Positions 9,134-17,814 of a DNA stretch of 64,000 nucleotides are shown in pieces. Position numbers and translations under genes: made by a program. The DNA comes from Bacteroidia bacterium (lineage in GTDB: Bacteria > Bacteroidota > Bacteroidia > JADZBD01): NCBI GenBank assembly GCA_020852255.1, contig JADZBD010000016.1, forward strand, positions 281,153 to 345,152, given 5' to 3'. How positions within the stretch are numbered: the first letter of the stretch is position 1; each line of letters starts with the position of its first letter. The notes under the pieces were generated by a model, which was not told where the DNA came from, did not search any database, and saw only the letters and a program-made list of their open reading frames with translations.

Positions 9134-10390
9134 TTACTTTCCCAACTCTCTGCGAAGGCATTCCAGCGCAGCTCTTGACATCCGCTCAATATTTCTGATT
9201 CGGTCTTTACCAAAACGCATTGGCTCAGCCCGCACACCCTGCGGCGTATGAATGCCAATCCACACAAACCCTACAGGTTTAGTTTCTGATCCGCCTGAAG
9301 GACCAGCGACTCCCGTTGTGGAAAGAGCGTAATCCGTTCCAAAACGGCGGGCGGCCCCTTCAGCCATTTCCATTGCCACCTCTTCAGACACTGCACCAAA
9401 TCTGATCAGAGATTCACTCTTCACATCGAGTAATTGTTCCTTTGCTTTGTTTGCATACGCTGTAACTGAGCCCATGAAATAATCCGATGAGCCGGCAATC
9501 TCTGTAATAAGATGTGCAAGAAATCCTCCTGTGCAGCTCTCCGCTACAGACATTGTTGCGCTTCTTTCACGAAGCCTTTCACCCACAGCTTGTCCAAGCG
9601 TAAACTCCCCTTCTCCGAATACCTCCCTCCCAAAAATATAATCAGGTATAATTCTCTCCAGCTCCTCGATTTTTTTCTCTACACGAATTTTGGGTTCCTT
9701 CCCGTCCTGAGAAGTGGCAGTAAGCCTCAGCCTGACCTGACCGGGTCGGGGCAAATAGGCAAGCTTGATTTTCTCCGACGCCAGCGCATCTTCCCATTCA
9801 GATATTTTCGCGGCCAAAAAAGACTCTCCGATACCCTGCGTAAGAACGGTTGCGTGAAAAATCTGAGGCAAGCTGAAGTGCTGCCTGAATTCGGGTATCA
9901 CCTGGCCGCTCATGATGCCCTTCATTTCATAAGGAACACCCGGCATGGAAATAAAAATCTTCCCATTCTTTTCCATCCACATTCCGGGCGCTGTACCCAT
10001 CGTGTTGTTTAATACTTTGCAACGTGAAGGCACCATGGCCTGTTGCCGGTTTACTTCCAGCATAGGCAGCCCACGTGATCGAAACATTTCCTCTACCTGG
10101 TTCAAAACGGAGGGATTCAGCACCAGGTGATCCTCAAAGTATTCACAGAAGGTAGTTTTGGTAATATCATCACGCGTAGGGCCGAGACCGCCGGTAATCA
10201 GTACAATATCTGACCGCCTCTCGGCGTCGTGAAGCGCGGACACTATTTGCTCGCGCTCATCCGGAATGCTTGTGATGCGGGTTACCTGAATGCCGGCCAG
10301 GCTGAGTCTTTCGCCCAACCAGGCTGAATTTGTATCCACAACCTGTCCTATCAGAATCTCATCGCCTATCGTAATGATCTCAGCCCGCAT
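9134..10390 (-). CDS. cinA: CinA family protein (NMN deamidase / competence-damage protein)
   Basis: A 418-residue full-length CinA. The N-terminal MoCF-like domain (ITIGDEILIGQVVDTNS, ITGGLGPTRDDITK, residues 1-170) in this family hydrolyses ADP-ribose-type substrates. The C-terminal PncC domain (MSVAESCTGGFLAHLIT, residues about 285-415; DYALSTTGVAGPSGG) deamidates nicotinamide mononucleotide in pyridine-nucleotide salvage. Its stop lies only 3 nt from the convergent tRNA-Leu gene. A promoter-like box TACTTTTA sits 4 nt before the ATG. Confidence 0.95.
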   Translation of the reverse strand: MRAEIITIGDEILIGQVVDTNSAWLGERLSLAGIQVTRITSIPDEREQIVSALHDAERRSDIVLITGGLGPTRDDITKTTFCEYFEDHLVLNPSVLNQVEEMFRSRGLPMLEVNRQQAMVPSRCKVLNNTMGTAPGMWMEKNGKIFISMPGVPYEMKGIMSGQVIPEFRQHFSLPQIFHATVLTQGIGESFLAAKISEWEDALASEKIKLAYLPRPGQVRLRLTATSQDGKEPKIRVEKKIEELERIIPDYIFGREVFGEGEFTLGQAVGERLRERSATMSVAESCTGGFLAHLITEIAGSSDYFMGSVTAYANKAKEQLLDVKSESLIRFGAVSEEVAMEMAEGAARRFGTDYALSTTGVAGPSGGSETKPVGFVWIGIHTPQGVRAEPMRFGKDRIRNIERMSRAALECLRRELGK

Positions 10391-10394
10391 GGGA

Positions 10395-10402
10395 TAAAAG
10401 TA
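10395..10402 (-). promoter_or_regulatory. Promoter -7-like box TACTTTTA just before cinA
   Basis: Minus-strand TACTTTTA differs from TAnnTTTG only at the last base and is 4 nt from the cinA ATG, so the mRNA would be leaderless or nearly so. It is one of a series of close boxes in this window. Confidence 0.35.
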
Positions 10403-10422
10403 GAGTTTTGGCCGAATATTTG

Positions 10423-10430
10423 TAGGTTTG
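10423..10430 (+). promoter_or_regulatory. Promoter -7 box TAGGTTTG for the DUF4197 gene
   Basis: A perfect TAnnTTTG match 16 nt before the ATG at 10447, in the divergent gap shared with cinA. Confidence 0.45.
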
Positions 10431-10446
10431 AGGCCGAACCAAGCGC

Positions 10447-11184
10447 ATGAACATGAAAAAACTGACGTATCTTCTGTTTGCAGGCCTGGGCGTTGCGGTG
10501 ATTTCCTGTACGAGCACCCAGCTGAACCAGCTTAATCAGGTGATGAATACCAATACCACTCCAACAGAAAATCCGCTCACCAATGATGAGGTGATCGCCG
10601 GACTGAGGAGCGCACTGAGCGTAGGAACGGATAGCTCAACCTTTAAGGCCTCCAAGCTGGACGGATTTTACAAAAATCCCCGGCTGTTCGTACCCTTTCC
10701 ACCCGAAGCTATAAAAGTGAAAGAGAAAGTGGAAGCTCTTGGCTTTAAGGATAAAGTGGACAAGTTTGTCCTTACACTGAACCGCGGAGCAGAAGAAGCC
10801 TGCAAAGATGCCGGACCTATTTTCCTGAATGCAATTAAGAATATGAGTATTGCAGACGGTTTCGGAATTCTTAAAGGAGGTGACAATGCCGCAACCAATT
10901 ATCTCAAAGACAAAACAACTCCGGAACTCAAAAGCACTTTTCTTCCTAAAGTAAAAGATGCCCTGAACCGGGTGGAACTGACCAAATACTGGAATCCTGT
11001 TATCTCAACGTATAATAAAATTCCCGGTGTTGAAAAGCAGAATCCCGATTTGGATGCCTACGTTACGGACAGGGCTATTATAGGCCTCTTTGTCCTGTTG
11101 GCCGACGAAGAACTCAAGATCCGGAAGGATCCTATTGCCCGCGTCAATGACATCTTAAAGAGAGTGTTTGGCAGCAAGTACTGA
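10447..11184 (+). CDS. DUF4197 lipoprotein
   Basis: A 245-residue predicted lipoprotein with lipobox VISC (Cys21), followed by a DUF4197 domain over nearly the whole mature chain (conserved DEVIAGLRSALSVGT, KLDGFYKNP, FLNAIKNMSIADGFGIL, AIIGLFVLLADEE). The family is widespread in Bacteroidota and Proteobacteria and has no assigned function. The start is ATG 10447; ATG 10453 (MKKLTYLL) is equally plausible and changes only two residues. It is transcribed alone and followed by a clean intrinsic terminator. Confidence 0.9.
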   Translation: MNMKKLTYLLFAGLGVAVISCTSTQLNQLNQVMNTNTTPTENPLTNDEVIAGLRSALSVGTDSSTFKASKLDGFYKNPRLFVPFPPEAIKVKEKVEALGFKDKVDKFVLTLNRGAEEACKDAGPIFLNAIKNMSIADGFGILKGGDNAATNYLKDKTTPELKSTFLPKVKDALNRVELTKYWNPVISTYNKIPGVEKQNPDLDAYVTDRAIIGLFVLLADEELKIRKDPIARVNDILKRVFGSKY

Positions 11185-11211
11185 CACGCTATGGATATTT
11201 TGTTAATACTT

Positions 11212-11235
11212 AAGCCCTCTCCGGAGGGCTTTCAT
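11212..11235 (+). terminator. Intrinsic terminator after the DUF4197 gene
   Basis: A perfect 8-bp stem AAGCCCTC/GAGGGCTT with loop TCCG, followed by a T-rich tail, 28 nt after the stop. Confidence 0.85.
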
Positions 11236-11261
11236 TTTTAGTTTTACCGAAACATTTTCCA

Positions 11262-11915
11262 ATGAAATTTTTTGTTGACACGGCCAATCTTGATCAGATC
11301 AGAGAGGCGCAGGACCTTGGTATTCTTGACGGAGTTACAACCAATCCGTCCCTGATGGCCAAAGAAGGCATTAAAGGAGAAGCTGCCGTGATGAAGCACT
11401 ACACAGACATCTGCAAGATTGTTACGGGAGACGTAAGTGCGGAGGTGATTGCCACGGATTACGAGGGCATTATCAGGGAAGGAAAAAAACTGGCGGCACT
11501 ACATTCGCAAATTGTGGTAAAAGTTCCTATGATCAAAGATGGAATAAAGGCCATAAAGCATTTTACATCTGAAGGAATTAAAACAAACTGCACACTTGTA
11601 TTTTCACCCGGCCAGGCCTTACTTGCCGCTAAAGCCGGAGCCACCTATGTTTCTCCGTTTCTCGGCCGTCTTGATGATGTGAGTACGGACGGACTGGCGT
11701 TGATCGCAGACCTGCGGATTATTTATGACAACTACGGTTACAAAACACAGATTCTTGCAGCCTCCATCCGCCATCCCATGCATATCATCGAATGTGCAAA
11801 GATAGGCGCCGATGTAGCCACCTGCCCGCTGGCACCGATCCTGGCTCTGCTCAAGCATCCGCTCACGGACAATGGATTAAAACAATTTCTCGAGGACGCG
11901 AAGAAGTTTGCCTAG
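11262..11915 (+). CDS. Transaldolase / fructose-6-phosphate aldolase family
   Basis: A short-form transaldolase of 217 residues that acts in the non-oxidative pentose phosphate pathway. The N-terminus [13 protein letters not shown] and the motif GVTTNPSL are typical, and the Schiff-base lysine is Lys86 in VVKVPM. The short family includes both true transaldolases and fructose-6-phosphate aldolases; NCBI-style naming would be transaldolase, and the sequence alone does not separate them. The stop overlaps the convergent ispE stop by 4 nt. Confidence 0.93.
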   Translation: MKFFVDTANLDQIREAQDLGILDGVTTNPSLMAKEGIKGEAAVMKHYTDICKIVTGDVSAEVIATDYEGIIREGKKLAALHSQIVVKVPMIKDGIKAIKHFTSEGIKTNCTLVFSPGQALLAAKAGATYVSPFLGRLDDVSTDGLALIADLRIIYDNYGYKTQILAASIRHPMHIIECAKIGADVATCPLAPILALLKHPLTDNGLKQFLEDAKKFA

Positions 11916-12712
11916 AGCTTTCCGGAAAACACCACGTCTGTGCCGGTTATTCCCGGCGGCCTAACAAACAGCCCAAATACCGCTGAACCCGAACCGGACA
12001 TGGATGCATAGAACGCCCCTGCATCCAGCAAACGCTTTTTCTGGTGCGCCAATTCATGGTGCTTCAAAAACACTGATTCTTCAAAATCATTCCATACTCT
12101 TTTGCCCCATTCCTGAATGTCAACATTACCGGCATGGAATTCAGTTACCGAATTTCCTTCCTTCCGGTTCAGGTCGCGATAGGCCTCTACTGTTGAAACA
12201 TGTATACCGGAAAATAAAATCACCAGGTATTTCCCGCTTAGATCCGGTCCTGTATCGTACATAATCTCTCCCCTGCCCTCCACCAACTGCGGTCCACTCC
12301 GGAGAAAAAACGGGCAGTCGCTGCCCAGTTCTAAAGCCATATTCTCCACTTCCCCGTCTGGTAAGGATCTACCTGAAATCCTCAGCGCTGCCTTCAGGAA
12401 GCAGGCCGCATCTGCAGACCCCCCCCCCAGTCCGGCCCCCGCCGGAACAATTTTATGAAGGTGAGTTCGCAAAGGGGGAAGATCCGTTCGGCTTCTGAGT
12501 AACTCGTGGGCTTTCCATACAAGGTTTTCCGCCGAAGGGCCCGGAAGATGGTGCCCGGTCTGAACAAAGGAATAGGATTCCGACCTGGTCAGCTCGAGAA
12601 TGTCTGTAAAAGGGATTGGAAAAAAAACGCTCCGGATAGAATGGTATCCGTCTGAACGGGGCCCGCCCACAGAAAGACCGATATTGATTTTGGATCCCGG
12701 GAAAAAAAGCAC
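11912..12712 (-). CDS. ispE: 4-diphosphocytidyl-2-C-methyl-D-erythritol kinase (IspE)
   Basis: IspE phosphorylates CDP-methylerythritol in the MEP isoprenoid pathway. The GHMP kinase motif [15 protein letters not shown] is intact, and the N-terminus [10 protein letters not shown] and DGYHSI match the family. I choose GTG 12712 as the start (266 residues, beginning VLFFPGSK). The longer frame opens with a TTG at 12718 that lies inside a perfect -7 box (12716-12723), so it cannot be the start of a transcript from that promoter. The glycine-rich ATP-binding loop is encoded by a run of ten G (plus-strand C run at 12419-12428), a mutable tract. Confidence 0.93.
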   Translation of the reverse strand: MLFFPGSKINIGLSVGGPRSDGYHSIRSVFFPIPFTDILELTRSESYSFVQTGHHLPGPSAENLVWKAHELLRSRTDLPPLRTHLHKIVPAGAGLGGGSADAACFLKAALRISGRSLPDGEVENMALELGSDCPFFLRSGPQLVEGRGEIMYDTGPDLSGKYLVILFSGIHVSTVEAYRDLNRKEGNSVTEFHAGNVDIQEWGKRVWNDFEESVFLKHHELAHQKKRLLDAGAFYASMSGSGSAVFGLFVRPPGITGTDVVFSGKL

Positions 12713-12715
12713 CCC

Positions 12716-12723
12716 CAAAAGTA
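12716..12723 (-). promoter_or_regulatory. Promoter -7 box TACTTTTG directly upstream of ispE
   Basis: A perfect TAnnTTTG on the minus strand, 3 nt before GTG 12712. It implies a leaderless ispE mRNA and decides the start choice. Confidence 0.55.
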
Positions 12724-12799
12724 AGACATTCCACTGTTAATCAGCAAGAAACGACCAAATCAAAATTATCTTTACATTAGCCTTTCCGAAAAAAAAGAG

Positions 12800-13762
12800 A
12801 TGGCATTTCTGGACTTTGAAAAACCGATCGAGGAACTCAGCAGGGAGCTGGAAAAACTGAAGGAAACCGGAGAAAAAGCAAAGGTAGATATCAGCCAGGC
12901 GGTAGCGGAACTGGAGAAGAAAATCGAAGATACGCGAAAAGAGATTTATTCAAATCTAAGCGCCTGGCAGCGAGTTCAGGTTTCTCGCCATCCCGACCGG
13001 CCCTACACACTGGCATATATCAACGCCGTGAGTGACAATACCTTTATGGAGTTACACGGAGATCGTAATGTATGGGATGATAAGGCAATGGTGGGAGGAT
13101 TCGCAGAGGTAGACGGGCAAACCGTGATGTTTGTTGGCCAGCAAAAGGGCATCAATACGAAGATGCGTCAGATTCGTCGTTTCGGGATGGCTAATCCGGA
13201 AGGCTACCGTAAGGCCTTGCGGCTTTTTAAACTGGCAGAGAAATTCAACAAACCGATTGTCACTTTTATTGATACTCCCGGGGCCTATCCGGGGCTGGAA
13301 GCGGAGGAACGCGGGCAGGGCGAGGCGATAGCCCGGAATCTTTTTGAGATGGCCAAACTGCGGGTTCCGGTAATATGCATTATAATCGGAGAGGGTGCAT
13401 CAGGCGGGGCGCTCGGAATCGGTATCGGCGACAGGGTTTTCATGTTGGAGAACACGTGGTATTCCGTTATCTCACCGGAATCCTGCTCCTCTATTCTTTG
13501 GAGAAGCTGGAATTTCAAGGAAAAGGCAGCAGACGCACTTAAACTCACCGCCGGCGATATGCTCAACAATCACCTGGTAGACGGGATGATCCGGGAACCT
13601 CTCGGAGGGGCCCATACCAATCATGATGAAATATTCTCAACAGTAAAAAAATGTATTATTCAAACCCTTGCGGAACTGAAACAGAAGACACCGGATCAGT
13701 TGGTAGCAGAACGAATCAGCAAATTCTGCTCCATGGGAGTGGTAAACGAATTAACCGATTAG
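12800..13762 (+). CDS. accA: Acetyl-CoA carboxylase carboxyltransferase subunit alpha
   Basis: The alpha subunit of the carboxyltransferase half of acetyl-CoA carboxylase, which commits carbon to fatty-acid synthesis with AccD. The 320-residue length and the order are normal: an N-terminal helical coiled region ([17 protein letters not shown]), then a crotonase fold with [22 protein letters not shown] and the oxyanion-hole glycines in [15 protein letters not shown], and [11 protein letters not shown]. accD is not in the window. A weak box TATCTTTA lies upstream. Confidence 0.97.
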   Translation: MAFLDFEKPIEELSRELEKLKETGEKAKVDISQAVAELEKKIEDTRKEIYSNLSAWQRVQVSRHPDRPYTLAYINAVSDNTFMELHGDRNVWDDKAMVGGFAEVDGQTVMFVGQQKGINTKMRQIRRFGMANPEGYRKALRLFKLAEKFNKPIVTFIDTPGAYPGLEAEERGQGEAIARNLFEMAKLRVPVICIIIGEGASGGALGIGIGDRVFMLENTWYSVISPESCSSILWRSWNFKEKAADALKLTAGDMLNNHLVDGMIREPLGGAHTNHDEIFSTVKKCIIQTLAELKQKTPDQLVAERISKFCSMGVVNELTD

Positions 13763-13779
13763 AAATTCCCTTAAAATCT

Positions 13780-13787
13780 TATTTTTG
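13780..13787 (+). promoter_or_regulatory. Promoter -7 box TATTTTTG upstream of a lipoprotein gene
   Basis: A perfect TAnnTTTG 18 nt before the ATG at 13806. No good -33 TTTG is seen. Confidence 0.4.
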
Positions 13788-13805
13788 CCACATCAATCTT
13801 AAACC

Positions 13806-14642
13806 ATGAATCTGAAAACTCTCTTCCCGACCCTTCTTGCTGTATCATTTACAGCCGGACTGATTTCCTGCGGCGGCCAGGAATCAGAAGTAAAGCCCCT
13901 GGATTATCAGGAAACCAAGGACAGTGTAAACTTCGGCGCTCAGATCAGCATGGATCTGATCTCCGTGAACTTCCCGAGCCCATCTGCTTTAGGTAAAAAG
14001 ATGAGCAATGCCGGAATCTCCTATAATAAGGGATTGTTTACCTCCAGTTCAAAATCTTATTCCACCAAGCCGGAGCAAGCATTCGGAATGGGTGTATTAG
14101 GAGCAGCCCTTGGCTATGCCTGCGCCTTTAACAACCCGCAGGATGCGCTGGAATACCTGGGCGCAGTAGGACGGCTGGCAGAACAGGTTGGAGTTGCCTC
14201 GGCATTTGACCAGGACTTCAATAAGCAGCTGATATCCAGCCTTGGTAAAACAGACACACAGGATGTGATGATTGATCACGCGTATAAAAAGGCAGAGCGC
14301 CACATGCGATCCAATGAGAGAATGCAGCTTGCCGGACTGATGGTTCTGGGCGGCTGGGTGGAAGGGCTTTATCTTGCCACTGAAATGCTTCACAGCAAGA
14401 AAGATGATCCGAAAGCAAAAGGACTGTATATGGAAGTATGGAATTATGTGTCCGCTTACCAGCACGTCCGCAAACTCCTGGATGAGTATAAAGGCAATGC
14501 AGACTACAAAACGTTCAATGAGGCCTTTACTGAATCAGAATCTGTTCTCAAGAACATGGCCTACAACACCACCTTTGGACCAAAAGATCTTGACACTCTG
14601 CGTGAAACCGTGCTCAAGCTCCGCGGAAAAGTAGTAAAATAA
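13806..14642 (+). CDS. Unknown lipoprotein (278 aa)
   Basis: I do not recognise the family. The N-terminus has a lipoprotein signal peptide with lipobox LISC (Cys22) followed by GGQESE. The mature chain is predicted mostly helical, with segments such as GVLGAALGYACAFNNPQDALEYLGAVGRLAEQ and AERHMRSNERMQLAGLMVLGGW; TPR-like packing is possible but no motif is clear. There is no catalytic motif. It is transcribed alone and ends in a shared bidirectional terminator. Confidence 0.8.
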   Translation: MNLKTLFPTLLAVSFTAGLISCGGQESEVKPLDYQETKDSVNFGAQISMDLISVNFPSPSALGKKMSNAGISYNKGLFTSSSKSYSTKPEQAFGMGVLGAALGYACAFNNPQDALEYLGAVGRLAEQVGVASAFDQDFNKQLISSLGKTDTQDVMIDHAYKKAERHMRSNERMQLAGLMVLGGWVEGLYLATEMLHSKKDDPKAKGLYMEVWNYVSAYQHVRKLLDEYKGNADYKTFNEAFTESESVLKNMAYNTTFGPKDLDTLRETVLKLRGKVVK

Positions 14643-14660
14643 CATTCGTTTATTCCTGCA

Positions 14661-14688
14661 GTAGCCCTGGTCCTTTGGCCAGGGTTAC
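14661..14688. terminator. Bidirectional terminator between convergent genes
   Basis: A hairpin with stem CCCTGG/CCAGGG extended by flanking GTA/TAC pairs and a wobble pair. It lies between the convergent stops of the lipoprotein at 14642 and the beta-propeller lipoprotein at 14685. The tail has few T residues, so strength is moderate. Confidence 0.55.
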
Positions 14689-15980
14689 TTATTGTAACGC
14701 AGTTCAAGGTCCGTGACCGGTGCCGAATGCGTAATCGTATTGATCAGTGCACCGGTTTGGTAATTGTAGCGCCGGATCAAATTTCCCTCGATGGTAAAAA
14801 TGTATTGTCCTGCGGGATCGTACAGCACTTTTGAGGCATTGACTCCCGGCACATGGGGCAGAAAACTATTATTCGAATAGGTGTACTTGTAAATATTTCC
14901 GTTAGAGTGCGCAATTAGATATGTTCCTGCATCTACGCGGGCCACAGAATTGATGGAACCCGATGGAACCGGATACGGGGTCCAGAAACCATTTGTGCTC
15001 ACCTGGTAAATCTCCATCTTTCCCTGGCCTGCATCGTTCCCAAAACAGAAGATGTCATTGTTGTCCTTTGAATAAAACGCAACTACATCCTGATACATGT
15101 AGGTTTCCTGTATGCCAGCGCCGGTAGAACCGTTGAATAAAATTATTTTCCGGAATGCCGAAGTGAGTTCCTTTATATCCGCTACAATGTAGTTTCCCGT
15201 ATGTGTTCCTATTCTGCGAACAGTCCAGTTAGGTGCCGCAATAGAATTGTACATGACATTACCGCTGTTGGTATACCCCCTGATGCGTCCGTCATAAAAT
15301 GAAACATAAAGGTACTTCCCGCTCACCATGATGTCTGTAAAATAAGGATTGGAAGAAACAACAGGGCTGATGGTCCATGAAACCGAATTATCATCCAGTT
15401 CAATGGCCTGGGTGCTACCGGTATAATGTCCGCCAAAGTACAAATCCCCATACCATGAGCTTATTTCCATTTCCAGCAGATCACCGGAGAAAGTGCCGCA
15501 TGGGACGATATTCTGCAGTGTGTCAATTTTATATAACTCCCTTGTATTCGGATTGGGCATACTGACGAAATACGGATTCAGGAGAACGAGCGGGGCCTCA
15601 TTAATGTAAATCTGACGGAGCTTATAGGTGCCCGCGCTCCCGTCACTGGCATACACTTTTATGTAATAGTAACCAGAGGCAAGATGAATATCGCTCAATA
15701 TATAATCCAGGGTAATAGTGGCAGGATTACCTGCCGGATTTACATTTACGGCCGGCATGGCCACTACGTTGGAAGCATCCAGCAGACTAACTGCAACTGA
15801 AGCGATGCGGTCGTTATCAGAAATTTCAAACTTTATATGAATGGTATCAAACACGTTGTATACCGTATTATCCGCCGGCTCCAGGAAATTGATCTCAGGA
15901 GGAGTGGATTGCTGATCATCCTTCTTACAGGATCCCAGAGCAAGAACGAGAAGGAACCAGTAAAAGCACCTGAATTTCAT
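14685..15980 (-). CDS. Unknown lipoprotein with Ig-like N-domain and propeller-like C-domain
   Basis: A 431-residue lipoprotein. I start it at ATG 15980 (MKFRCFYWF), which gives a clean signal peptide and lipobox LGSC before KKDDQQ. The frame also extends to a TTG at 16004, which is less likely. The mature N-terminus is a beta-sandwich (PEINFLEPADNTVYNVFDTIHIKFEISD, Ig/DUF4625-like) and the rest has repeated beta-rich blocks (SGKYLYVSFYDGRIRGYTN, AGQYIFTIEGNLIRRYNYQTG) consistent with a beta-propeller. No enzyme motif is visible. A surface or periplasmic binding role is possible, but the function is unknown. Confidence 0.78.
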   Translation of the reverse strand: MKFRCFYWFLLVLALGSCKKDDQQSTPPEINFLEPADNTVYNVFDTIHIKFEISDNDRIASVAVSLLDASNVVAMPAVNVNPAGNPATITLDYILSDIHLASGYYYIKVYASDGSAGTYKLRQIYINEAPLVLLNPYFVSMPNPNTRELYKIDTLQNIVPCGTFSGDLLEMEISSWYGDLYFGGHYTGSTQAIELDDNSVSWTISPVVSSNPYFTDIMVSGKYLYVSFYDGRIRGYTNSGNVMYNSIAAPNWTVRRIGTHTGNYIVADIKELTSAFRKIILFNGSTGAGIQETYMYQDVVAFYSKDNNDIFCFGNDAGQGKMEIYQVSTNGFWTPYPVPSGSINSVARVDAGTYLIAHSNGNIYKYTYSNNSFLPHVPGVNASKVLYDPAGQYIFTIEGNLIRRYNYQTGALINTITHSAPVTDLELRYNK

Positions 15981-16171
15981 AGAATTTGTCCGAAAACATT
16001 TCAACGATTAAAGGTAGGCAAATTTCTCCTGTTCATAAGTTATTTGCCCTCTCTGCCAGTAAACACGCGGCTTTTGTAACTTTATGGAGACAATTGAAGT
16101 ATTACTTGAAGTTGTTAATTCCTCCCTATCAACTTTCCGACAGCAGGTAACAGCGAAAAAAAACAGGAAGG

Positions 16172-16179
16172 TACTTTTG
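16172..16179 (+). promoter_or_regulatory. Promoter -7 box TACTTTTG upstream of dnaB
   Basis: A perfect TAnnTTTG 17 nt before the dnaB ATG at 16197. Confidence 0.5.
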
Positions 16180-16196
16180 TACAAAGCATTTGAATC

Positions 16197-17771
16197 ATGA
16201 GCAATCTGGACGAGCGAAAGAAGGAACGGGTCAATACACGCAAAGAGGCATTCAGCAAAATCTCACAGCAGCTTTATGAGATCGGGAAACTGCCGCCGCA
16301 GGCCGTAGATCTGGAAGAAGCGGTTTTGGGAGCGCTGATGCTTGACAAGGACGCGCTGACTGCGGTCATTGAGATTCTTAAGCCGAAAAGTTTTTACAAA
16401 GAGGCGCATGAGCGGATATTTTCCGCCATACAACGCTTGTTCTCCAAATCTGAACCAATCGACATTCTCACTGTTACACAGGAACTAAGAAAAAGCGGAG
16501 AACTGGAGATTGTAGGTGGAGCTTATTACATCTCCCAACTCACAAACCGGGTGGCGTCTGCAGCCAACGCGGAATATCATGCCCGTATTATTGCCCAGAA
16601 ATACATTCAGCGTGAATTGATCAAAAGTTCTACGGAGATTATCCGCGACGCCTACGAAGAATCGTCCGATGTGTTCGATTTGCTGGATAAAGCCGAGAAA
16701 GGCCTTTTCGACATTGTTGATGGGAACGTTCGAAAGCAGTACGACGATATCCACACTCTGATGGGGAAGGCCATCAAGGAAATTGAGGCAGCAAGGCAGC
16801 TGAAAACAGGAATCACAGGAGTGCCCAGCGGCTTCACTGTGCTGGATAAGATTACTTCAGGCTGGCAGAAATCGGATCTGATCATTCTGGCTGCCCGTCC
16901 GGCAATGGGTAAAACAGCCTTCGTCCTTTCTCTGGCCCGCAACGCGGCCGTGCTGGCAGAAAAACCCGTGGCGGTATTCTCTCTGGAAATGTCCAATCTT
17001 CAGCTTGTGAACCGACTGATCTCCAGTGAAACGGAATTGCCGGCAGAAAAACTGAAAAAGGGCCAGCTGGAAGATTATGAATTTCAGCAACTGAATACTA
17101 AGATCACCCAATTGGCGGATGCCAAAATTTTTATTGACGACACTCCGGCCTTGAACATTTTCGAGTTACGTGCCAAAGCGCGGAAACTGGTGCATCAGCA
17201 TAAAGTAGAACTCATCGTTATTGACTACCTGCAACTTATGCATGCAGGAGGAGAAAACAATAAATTCAACCGGGAACAGGAAGTGAGTACGATCTCGAGA
17301 TCTTTGAAGAGTATTGCGAAAGAACTCAACATTCCCATCATTGCCCTTTCCCAGCTGAACCGCTCGGTGGAAGTACGGACGGGTTCAAAGAAACCTCAGC
17401 TAAGCGATCTTCGTGAATCAGGAGCCATTGAACAGGATGCGGACATGGTAGTTTTCCTGCATCGCCCGGAGTACTACGGTATGTTTGAGGACGAAAAAGG
17501 GAATCCCACCCATGGAATATGCGAGGTAATTATCGCGAAGCACCGGAATGGTCCCGTTACCAGTGTGAATGTCCGCTTCATTGATACCCTTGCCAAATTC
17601 GTTGAGCTTGAACCAGGAGCGGGCATGAGCAGTGTTAATACCGGCACGGCAACTCAGGTAAACACCATCAATCCGGACAATACTTTTCTCGATAACCCTA
17701 ATACGATCACCCGTCAGAGCGAGAAATGGGACAACAGCCGGGACATTGAGGAGGACGAAACCCCATTTTAG
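16197..17771 (+). CDS. dnaB: Replicative DNA helicase DnaB
   Basis: The ring helicase that unwinds DNA at the replication fork. At 524 residues it carries the N-terminal DnaB domain (LPPQAVDLEEAVLGALMLD, residues about 30-140) and the RecA-like ATPase domain with Walker A RPAMGKTA, the Walker B region LIVIDYLQLM, and LSQLNRSVEVR. No intein or insertion is seen. The C-terminal tail after VELEPG is low-complexity and Asn/Thr-rich. Confidence 0.97.
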   Translation: MSNLDERKKERVNTRKEAFSKISQQLYEIGKLPPQAVDLEEAVLGALMLDKDALTAVIEILKPKSFYKEAHERIFSAIQRLFSKSEPIDILTVTQELRKSGELEIVGGAYYISQLTNRVASAANAEYHARIIAQKYIQRELIKSSTEIIRDAYEESSDVFDLLDKAEKGLFDIVDGNVRKQYDDIHTLMGKAIKEIEAARQLKTGITGVPSGFTVLDKITSGWQKSDLIILAARPAMGKTAFVLSLARNAAVLAEKPVAVFSLEMSNLQLVNRLISSETELPAEKLKKGQLEDYEFQQLNTKITQLADAKIFIDDTPALNIFELRAKARKLVHQHKVELIVIDYLQLMHAGGENNKFNREQEVSTISRSLKSIAKELNIPIIALSQLNRSVEVRTGSKKPQLSDLRESGAIEQDADMVVFLHRPEYYGMFEDEKGNPTHGICEVIIAKHRNGPVTSVNVRFIDTLAKFVELEPGAGMSSVNTGTATQVNTINPDNTFLDNPNTITRQSEKWDNSRDIEEDETPF

Positions 17772-17814
17772 GCAAATTCCGGCACTTTTTTTGTAATTTT
17801 CCGTTCTAAGGCTT

